Shown here: one piece after another, positions 59,384-64,000 of the stretch
How the letters are laid out: each line of letters opens with the position of its first letter
How positions within the stretch are numbered: the stretch's first letter is position 1
Assembly: GCA_025041175.1 (NCBI GenBank)
Contig: JAKCFJ010000001.1
Location: 1,550,001 to 1,614,000, forward strand
DNA length: 64,000 bases
Reading direction: 5' to 3'
DNA from: Halobacteriales archaeon YIM A00010
GTDB lineage: Archaea > Halobacteriota > Halobacteria > Halobacteriales > Haloarculaceae
Notes under the pieces: model-generated
Databases searched by the model: none
What the model saw: only the letters and a program-made list of their open reading frames with translations
Told to the model about the DNA's origin: nothing
Translations under genes and position numbers: made by a program

Positions 59384-60238
59384 CGGAGTCGGTTACCGAC
59401 GCGTTGCGTATATGCTTTGTACCATTAACTATAATACAGTAATTATCTGAAAATTATAATAATTATTCTCTGACTAGAGATTAGGTATCGTTACTGATTC
59501 TGTTCCTCGAATCAATTCTTAGTGAGGAAAGATATTTCTTGTGAAGAAAAGAATTAAGTAGTAATTAGAAAAATGATATTAAGATCTATAAAATAGCAAC
59601 TAATCCATCACAATCCTTCTATATATTAAGAGATAACAGACCTATCACAACATAAGCGAGCCCAGCTGGGGAGTCTGGATACCGCCCAGACGACATTTGA
59701 GCTCGAAATTCGAACATTGGATGAACAGTAGCTAATCCTGGTTGTATAACGTACATATATAACGGGAATGTGATAATTACCACAATGACCAATCCAACAG
59801 CGTTACTATCCAATATATCATACTTGGTCCCCATGGCTTATATTGAATGACATAGTGCTAATCGATCATAGTACCGGTTGTCGGTGATCTGCTCAACAAT
59901 ACATCACAGAAACAGTACACAGCCCAGCCTCTACAACCACGATAATCCACGTTCGTGCGTCATCCATAGGCGATCCCAACGACCATATTTTCATGCCCAT
60001 CATCTCACCACCACCGACACAGCACCATCCGAGCTATACCGCGTAACACATTGTGCGGCGTTCAGACGGAACACACTCTTGGCTTGAGCACACAGATCAC
60101 CGACCAATACATCTCTATAACCACGACTCCACCGCCCAGATCGGTATGGAACGACACCCTCCACGCGTTCATCCGGACGACCCCGAATCGCGGTACCGAA
60201 AGGGGTTTATGTCGGTCCCGGCTACCAAGAGAATGGAC
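59384..60238. other. AT-rich island with weak coding signal
   Basis: The first 450 bp are far more AT-rich than the surroundings. Besides one possible small membrane-protein gene (59619-59834) I see no good gene. Around 59880-60180 are degenerate repeats of an ATCACCGACC/CTATAACCACGA-like sequence (for example near 59930 and 60115). The right end holds the SRP RNA promoter (GTTTATG near 60205). Confidence 0.5.
59619..59834 (-). CDS. Putative small membrane protein in the AT-rich island
   Basis: A 71-aa frame starting MGTKYDILDSNAVGLVI. Two hydrophobic segments (AVGLVIVVIITFPLYMYVI and AGLAYVVIGLLSLNI) would span the membrane. Base composition is much more AT-rich than neighbouring genes, which suggests foreign origin or a chance frame. 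A TATAAG-like region precedes it. No function known. Confidence 0.45.
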   Translation of the reverse strand: MGTKYDILDSNAVGLVIVVIITFPLYMYVIQPGLATVHPMFEFRAQMSSGRYPDSPAGLAYVVIGLLSLNI

Positions 60239-60543
60239 TAGGCCGGGCAGTTAGGCCCTGCTCGGAACCCACATATGGTCTTTACTGGGGGCCGAATCCG
60301 GGTGCGTCCGGTCTGACCGGCGCGGGCCCTGCAAACCAACAGAGAAGCCTCGTCCGTCGGGGGCAGCGGTCCACGGTGGGACGCCTGCAGGGGCGTCTTG
60401 GCGTGGTTGATCGTGGTTAGTCCGTCAGGCGCGGAAGCGAGCAGCGGAACCGCGGACACCTGTCGCTCGACGGGTCGCGGGGTGGAGGAGGGGAGCAGCA
60501 TTCCCCGTGCCGGAACGCCGGGCAACCCCGCTGTCCGTCTTAC
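60239..60543 (+). ncRNA. 7S (SRP) RNA
   Basis: About 305 nt with the archaeal SRP RNA organisation. The 5' GGCCGGGCAGTTAGGCCC pairs with the 3' CCCGCTGTCCG region to close the long helix. The conserved domain-IV element CAGGCGCGGAAGCGAGCAG near 60427-60452 (GGAA tetraloop with the AGCAG asymmetric loop) binds SRP54. A promoter-like GTTTATG lies about 35 bp upstream. It works with SRP19 and SRP54 in membrane targeting; exact ends are approximate. Confidence 0.88.
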
Positions 60544-60580
60544 TCATTCATACCATCGATTCCCAGAGGCGCACCTCTCG

Positions 60581-61348
60581 TTATCGGTAGTCGTGCGTGT
60601 GCTGGCTCCGTGTCCAATCGATCCAGTCGTGTTCCCAGCCGGATCGGCCCGCGCTCTCGCGCGCAGCGAACTCGCGGTCTTCTCGCAGCGTCCGGTTTCG
60701 CTCGATCGTGTCGCCCTGTTCGCCATCGATCAACAGCGGATCGAACGCGACGCGACCGAACTCGGCCGTTCGGTCGCCGTCCGGTGAGACCTGGGTCAAC
60801 GTCTGTGAATTCGTCCCGAGCGGGATGAGGAGGCGGCCCTCGGGCGCGAGCTGGCGGACGAGCGCACCAGGTGGATTGATCGCAGCGGCCTCGACCAGAA
60901 TCCGGTCGTAGGGCGCATACTCCACCAGCCCCTCGCTGCCGTCGTGACAATCGACGAGAACGCCACCGTACTCCGCGGCAGCGAGATTACGACGGGCGTC
61001 GGTCACCAGCCGCCGTGTGATATCGACCGCGTGGACGTTGTGTTCACCGACGATCTCGGCAACGACGGCAGCAGTGTAGCCGACGCCGGCACCGACGATG
61101 AGCACGGAGCTGTCGGGCGCGAGGCCGAGCGCTTCGATGAGTCGTGCAGCGGTGCTCGGCGCGAGCACGCGCGACCCGAACCGTTCGAACGAGCAGTCGG
61201 TGTACGCGCGCTCTCCCTGCTCCGGGGGGACGAACTCGTGGCGCGGGACCGCCCGCATAGCGAGACTGACCGACTCGGTTTCGATCCAGCCTTTGGTTTC
61301 GTGTTCGAGGCTGGCGACCATGTCGTCTCGCAACACCGCCCGTTCCAT
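60581..61348 (-). CDS. Protein-L-isoaspartate O-methyltransferase-like
   Basis: A 255-aa SAM methyltransferase. VPRHEFVPPEQGERAYTD near residues 33-50 and SVLIVGAGVGYTAAVVAEIVG near 82-102 (motif I) match the Pcm family; GVLVDCHDGSEG and YDRILVEAAAINPPGALVRQLAPEGRLLIPLG follow. The C-terminus carries a WE-x-DWIDW tail with many charged residues, longer than standard Pcm, so a relaxed specificity is possible. ATG at 61348 chosen over one two codons upstream. Confidence 0.85.
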   Translation of the reverse strand: MERAVLRDDMVASLEHETKGWIETESVSLAMRAVPRHEFVPPEQGERAYTDCSFERFGSRVLAPSTAARLIEALGLAPDSSVLIVGAGVGYTAAVVAEIVGEHNVHAVDITRRLVTDARRNLAAAEYGGVLVDCHDGSEGLVEYAPYDRILVEAAAINPPGALVRQLAPEGRLLIPLGTNSQTLTQVSPDGDRTAEFGRVAFDPLLIDGEQGDTIERNRTLREDREFAARESAGRSGWEHDWIDWTRSQHTHDYR

Positions 61349-61373
61349 ACACACGTTCAGAACTAAACCCTAA

Positions 61374-62225
61374 TCAATCGCGCGGCTGTCGACCTTCCGG
61401 CGATCGTTCGGTGTCATCCTCCCCTGACTGTGCGGCGTCCTTCTCGATCTCGCCTTTGGTTCCCGCAGCATCGAAATCGTGGTCGGGTCGCATGCTGACG
61501 AAGTCGAGAAAATCGCGTGCGGTGAGGAGATCGTCGATCGTGTACTGCTCCAACGCGGCGTCGACAGCAACGCGCGCACCGACGTGGGGTTCGAGCGCCG
61601 CGAGCGCGCACGCGAGATCGTACGCCCGCGCAGCACTGATCTCCCCCTCCCGGACGTTCGTGGCGTCGATGAGATACAGCTCTCCATCCGCGATGAGCAC
61701 GTTTTCAGCCCGGAGATCGCCGTGGGCGATCCCGACGTCGTGGGCTTGTGCGAGCGACGCGAACAGCTCCGGGGCGAACTGTTCGACCGCGTCGTCGCTG
61801 AGATCACCCAGCGTTCGAAACTCGTTGAGATACTCCACTACGAACACGCCGAGTCCGTCGTGCTCGAACGCCTCGATCGGTTCCGGGACGTTGATCCCGA
61901 TGTCCCGCATCGTCTGTGTCGCGCGCAGTTCCTGCTCGGCCATCGCTACCGGCGTCCGCACGTGCTCGAAAAAGCCCATCCACCCGCTCGACAGCGCACC
62001 GAGGTTCCGGCCCGTGGTGAGGAACGTGTGAACGAGCGTGTGCTGGTCGGAGATGACCTTGACGAACCACCGATCGTTCACGGCGCACGGAACCGATAAC
62101 CAGTTGTCGGCTTCCAGAAATTCGACGCGGAGAACCTCCTCATCGTACCGGTGGGCGACCTCCAGCATTACACCTTCCAGTCGATCCCACTCGATCGATC
62201 CCCTGATGAGCCGACGAACCACCAT
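61374..62225 (-). CDS. RIO1-like atypical protein kinase
   Basis: A 283-aa protein. The catalytic loop GIAHGDLRAENVLIADG near residues 175-191 and the metal-binding LYLIDATNVREGE near 193-205 follow the RIO kinase pattern (HGDL-x-x-x-N and D in ID). WFVKVISDQHTL near 53-64 includes the ATP-binding lysine. The N-terminal winged helix of full RIO2 is absent, and acidic low-complexity tails occur at the C-terminus. Likely acts in ribosome or signalling contexts, not proven. It is followed by the Pcm-like gene on the same strand. Confidence 0.8.
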   Translation of the reverse strand: MVVRRLIRGSIEWDRLEGVMLEVAHRYDEEVLRVEFLEADNWLSVPCAVNDRWFVKVISDQHTLVHTFLTTGRNLGALSSGWMGFFEHVRTPVAMAEQELRATQTMRDIGINVPEPIEAFEHDGLGVFVVEYLNEFRTLGDLSDDAVEQFAPELFASLAQAHDVGIAHGDLRAENVLIADGELYLIDATNVREGEISAARAYDLACALAALEPHVGARVAVDAALEQYTIDDLLTARDFLDFVSMRPDHDFDAAGTKGEIEKDAAQSGEDDTERSPEGRQPRD

Positions 62226-62296
62226 TCATCCGAACGATCGCGGCCGGGCCGTATGAGTGTTGCCGATTATCGGTTATCTGTCATTTCTTCGCATCG

Positions 62297-62342
62297 AAGG
62301 CGCGAGCGCCTTTCGTGATGACGAGAGTGCAAAGCTCTCTCG
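62297..62342. repeat. Double-hairpin unit 1 in the tnpB relic
   Basis: AAGGCGC-GA-GCGCCTT (62297-62312) and an imperfect GAGAGTGC-AAA-GCTCTCTC stem. If the first stem is extended by the flanking CG pairs, the spacer is 7 nt, TGATGAC (62316-62322). The unit abuts the first surviving tnpB codons. Confidence 0.6.
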
Positions 62343-62377
62343 AACCACTACGAGGTGCACGCCGACTACAACGCGGT

Positions 62378-62419
62378 CGCCGGATGGCATCCGGCGGGCA
62401 ACCCGAAATCCTCGATTTC
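62378..62419. repeat. Double-hairpin unit 2, inserted within tnpB codons
   Basis: CGCCGGAT-GGC-ATCCGGCG (62378-62396) and GAAATC-CTC-GATTTC (62405-62419), about 7 nt apart. The 52-nt block 62376-62427 interrupts the codons for YNA and AKN and shifts the frame, so it is an insertion into a once continuous gene. Confidence 0.72.
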
Positions 62420-62499
62420 TGGTGACGGCGAAGAACATCGCGGTAAAGTACGCAAAGAATCTCCACCGGTTGCACACGTCCTCCGGTGGAGGGGTGCTC

Positions 62500-62542
62500 A
62501 AAAATCGAAGATTTTTGGCATACCACTGAGCTTCGCTCAGTG
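62500..62542. repeat. Double-hairpin unit 3 in the tnpB relic
   Basis: AAAAATC-GAA-GATTTTT (62500-62516), spacer GGCATAC (7 nt), CACTGAGC-TTC-GCTCAGTG (62524-62542). An outer GTGCTC (62494-62499)/GAGCAC (62542-62547) pair closes the unit, so the whole could fold as a three-way junction. Confidence 0.75.
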
Positions 62543-62649
62543 AGCACACCCGTAGACGTGCCCTTAAACAGCGGGTTGCTGACTATCGAAGGGCCAGCCG
62601 ACGTTTCGGTTGGGTAAGAAGGTACGAGACCACGCTGAAAGCCCCTTCA

Positions 62650-62690
62650 CCAGAACCCACGGTTCTGGTTAGCAGCCAGACTGCGTCTGG
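62650..62690. repeat. Double-hairpin unit 4 after tnpB
   Basis: CCAGAACC-CAC-GGTTCTGG (62650-62668), spacer TTAGCAG (7 nt), CCAGAC-TGC-GTCTGG (62676-62690). It falls in the region corresponding to the 3' non-coding end of the element. Confidence 0.72.
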
Positions 62691-62804
62691 CGACCCCCTC
62701 ACCGACCGAGGCCGAAGGCCAAAGGAGTAGGGAGGGGTTGTTTACCTGCATCACTCACGCAAAGATTGCCGTGGTTTTTATACACACCATCACTCAGGGA
62801 CGGT

Positions 62805-63947
62805 ATGGAGTTCGATCTGCCCGCCGAGCATCGGATGATCCGCGAGACAGTTCGGGAGTTCTGCGACGAAGAGATCGCCCCCATTGCCCAGGAGATCGAG
62901 GAAGAACACCGGTATCCCTCGGAGATCTTCGACGCGCTGGCGGAGTTGGACATGATGGGCGTCCCGATCGAGGAAGCGCACGGCGGTCTCGGTGGTGATC
63001 AGCTCATGTACGCGCTCGTCACCGAAGAGCTCGGCCGCGTCTCGGGTTCGGTGGGGCTGTCGTACGCCGCTCACGTCAGCCTCGCCTCGAAACCGATCGA
63101 GCTGTTCGGTACCCCCGAACAGAAAGAACGCTGGCTCCGCCCGCTCGCGGAAGGGGAGTACATCGGGTCGTGGGCGCTGACCGAACCCGGTAGCGGTAGC
63201 GACGCGAGCGATATGGAGACGGTCGCGGAAAAGGACGGCGAGGAGTACGTACTCAACGGCACGAAACAGTTCATCACGAACGCCAGCGAGGCCGGTTCCG
63301 TCCTCGTCAAGGCCGTCACCGATCCCGGCGCGGGGTACGACGGCATCTCCACGTTCATCGTGGATCCTCAGGCGGACGACGGCTTCGAGGTGACCACCCT
63401 CTGGGACAAGATGGGACTCAACGCCTCTCCGACCTGTGAGATCTCGTTCACGGACTGTCGGATTCCGGCCGATCGGCTGCTCGGAGCAGAAGGGGAGGGG
63501 TGGGAGCAGACCAAAAAGACCCTCGACGGCGGTCGCATCTCGATCGCGGCGCTCTCGACGGGTCTCGCACAGGGCGCGTTCGAGGCCGCCCACGAGTACG
63601 CGACCGAACGCGAGCAGTTCGGATCGTCGATCTCGAAGTTCGATGCCGTCCGAGACATGATCGTCGGGATGGATCGGAAGATCGAGCGCTCGCGCCTGTT
63701 GACCCACAAGGCCGCAACGATGTACGACGACGGTGAGGACGTGACACGGCTCTCCTCGCTCGCAAAGCTCGATGCAAGCGAAACCAGCCGGGAAGTCGCA
63801 GAAGACGCCGTGCAGGTGCTCGGTGGGTACGGCTACACGACTGACTTCGCCCCACAACGGTTCTATCGGGACGCGAAGCTCATGGAGATCGGCGAAGGGA
63901 CGAGCGAGATCCAGCGGCTGGTGCTCGGCCGCGAACTCGGGCTATGA
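62805..63947 (+). CDS. Acyl-CoA dehydrogenase
   Basis: A 380-aa acyl-CoA dehydrogenase. MEFDLPAEHRMIRETVREFC at the N-terminus, SWALTEPGSGSDASDMETVAEKDG near residues 122-145, TEREQFGSSISKFDAVRDMI near 265-284 and the catalytic segment MEIGEGTSEIQRLVLGREL at the end are all present. It is related to, but distinct from, the enzyme at 21396, so substrate range may differ. The start is 13 codons after an upstream ATG. A 17-codon frame (MNRWGVFEPDASDNDGA) overlaps its stop by ATGA and runs to 63997; it may be a real microprotein but support is thin. Confidence 0.92.
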   Translation: MEFDLPAEHRMIRETVREFCDEEIAPIAQEIEEEHRYPSEIFDALAELDMMGVPIEEAHGGLGGDQLMYALVTEELGRVSGSVGLSYAAHVSLASKPIELFGTPEQKERWLRPLAEGEYIGSWALTEPGSGSDASDMETVAEKDGEEYVLNGTKQFITNASEAGSVLVKAVTDPGAGYDGISTFIVDPQADDGFEVTTLWDKMGLNASPTCEISFTDCRIPADRLLGAEGEGWEQTKKTLDGGRISIAALSTGLAQGAFEAAHEYATEREQFGSSISKFDAVRDMIVGMDRKIERSRLLTHKAATMYDDGEDVTRLSSLAKLDASETSREVAEDAVQVLGGYGYTTDFAPQRFYRDAKLMEIGEGTSEIQRLVLGRELGL

Positions 63948-64000
63948 ATCGCTGGGGCGTGTTCGAACCCGACGCCAGCGACAACGACGGTGCGTGACAC

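Larger units (their letters stand above)
62281..62745 (+). pseudogene. tnpB (IS605-type) 3' remnant broken by hairpin inserts
   Basis: Pieces of a TnpB C-terminus are scattered here. YEVHADYNA is encoded at 62349-62375, AKNIAVKYAKNLHRLHTSSGGG at 62428-62493, and PVDVPLNSGLLTIEGPADVSVG ending in TAA follows about 62548. These match the end of haloarchaeal IS1341-type TnpB proteins. Between and after them lie palindromic inserts of 45-52 nt. The downstream CCCCTTCAC...GGGAGGGGTT stretch (about 62642-62740) resembles the 3' end/guide-RNA region of such elements. The 5' part is lost. Confidence 0.72.

Noticed and set aside
62281-62745. Functional TnpB with guide RNA
   Set aside because: Only C-terminal pieces remain, frames are broken, and the RuvC catalytic part is missing.
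1-64000. CRISPR array
   Set aside because: No series of regularly spaced identical repeats was seen; the repeats present are MITE ends, a segmental duplication and hairpins.

Overview
The window comes from a halophilic archaeon (class Halobacteria). Proteins are acidic, genes are GC-rich with short TATA-like boxes 25-35 bp ahead of leaderless ATGs, and there are archaeal hallmark genes: a PCNA-type clamp, a two-component-family-type HTH_10 regulator, a haloarchaeal phosphomevalonate decarboxylase, an Agl23-type membrane protein, an archaeal-style nuo cluster without nuoEFG, and a 7S SRP RNA. The genus cannot be fixed from the sequence alone.

Region 1 (1-13.25 kb) is an integrated provirus or integrative plasmid cut by the left window edge. 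A tyrosine integrase sits beside the 3' end of a tRNA-Glu(TTC), the usual target arrangement. A long minus-strand operon runs from about 9.0 kb to the left edge and holds a 76-aa ORF, a primase-polymerase, a D5/P4-type helicase, then past a 0.5 kb candidate origin and two plus-strand genes, a run of very small genes joined by 4-8 bp overlaps, including a viral-type PCNA. At least ten CxxC-type zinc-finger proteins lie here, several of only 32-54 aa. No capsid, tail or large terminase gene is visible; these could lie left of the window. A 10-base motif (GCAACTACCA) recurs just before start codons, and a GTAAC-N6/7-GTTAC operator-like palindrome occurs at two divergent promoter regions and once outside the element.

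Region 2 (13.5-26.9 kb) carries a zinc-finger/hypothetical pair, an ABC-2 exporter (two permeases, an accessory membrane protein and an ATPase) interrupted by a convergent YdjM-like gene, a fatty-acid oxidation block (fused hydroxyacyl-CoA dehydrogenase/enoyl-CoA hydratase and an acyl-CoA dehydrogenase), a DUF4010 membrane protein, a class III aminotransferase and a TenA-like protein.

Region 3 (26.9-37.5 kb) is scarred by rearrangement. mutY is followed by a PIN/antitoxin pair and then by a 194-bp near-perfect copy of the mutY 3' end and a 34-bp copy of part of the antitoxin gene. An orphan HEPN gene follows, with a truncated nucleotidyltransferase partner. A 0.5 kb IS200/IS605-like non-autonomous element, a gene remnant and nested MITEs lie further on, between ordinary metabolic genes (flavin reductase, MBL hydrolase, cystathionine gamma-synthase, M14-like hydrolase, cupin, phosphomevalonate decarboxylase).

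Region 4 (37.5-59.4 kb) is mostly housekeeping: metG-metY-metX (methionine synthesis and charging), serB and serA flanking a lone VirD4/TraG-type ATPase, nth, gch3, agl23, purK-purE and nuoA-B-CD-H-I. The nuo run stops after nuoI; nuoJKLMN are not in this window.

Region 5 (59.4-64 kb) contains an AT-rich island, the SRP RNA, a pcm-like methyltransferase, a RIO1-type kinase, a decayed tnpB 3' end and a second acyl-CoA dehydrogenase. The tnpB relic is broken by double-hairpin inserts (two short perfect stems separated by about 7 nt, each with different stem sequences). One such unit also lies in the IS200/IS605-like element at 32.5 kb, and a relative follows gch3.
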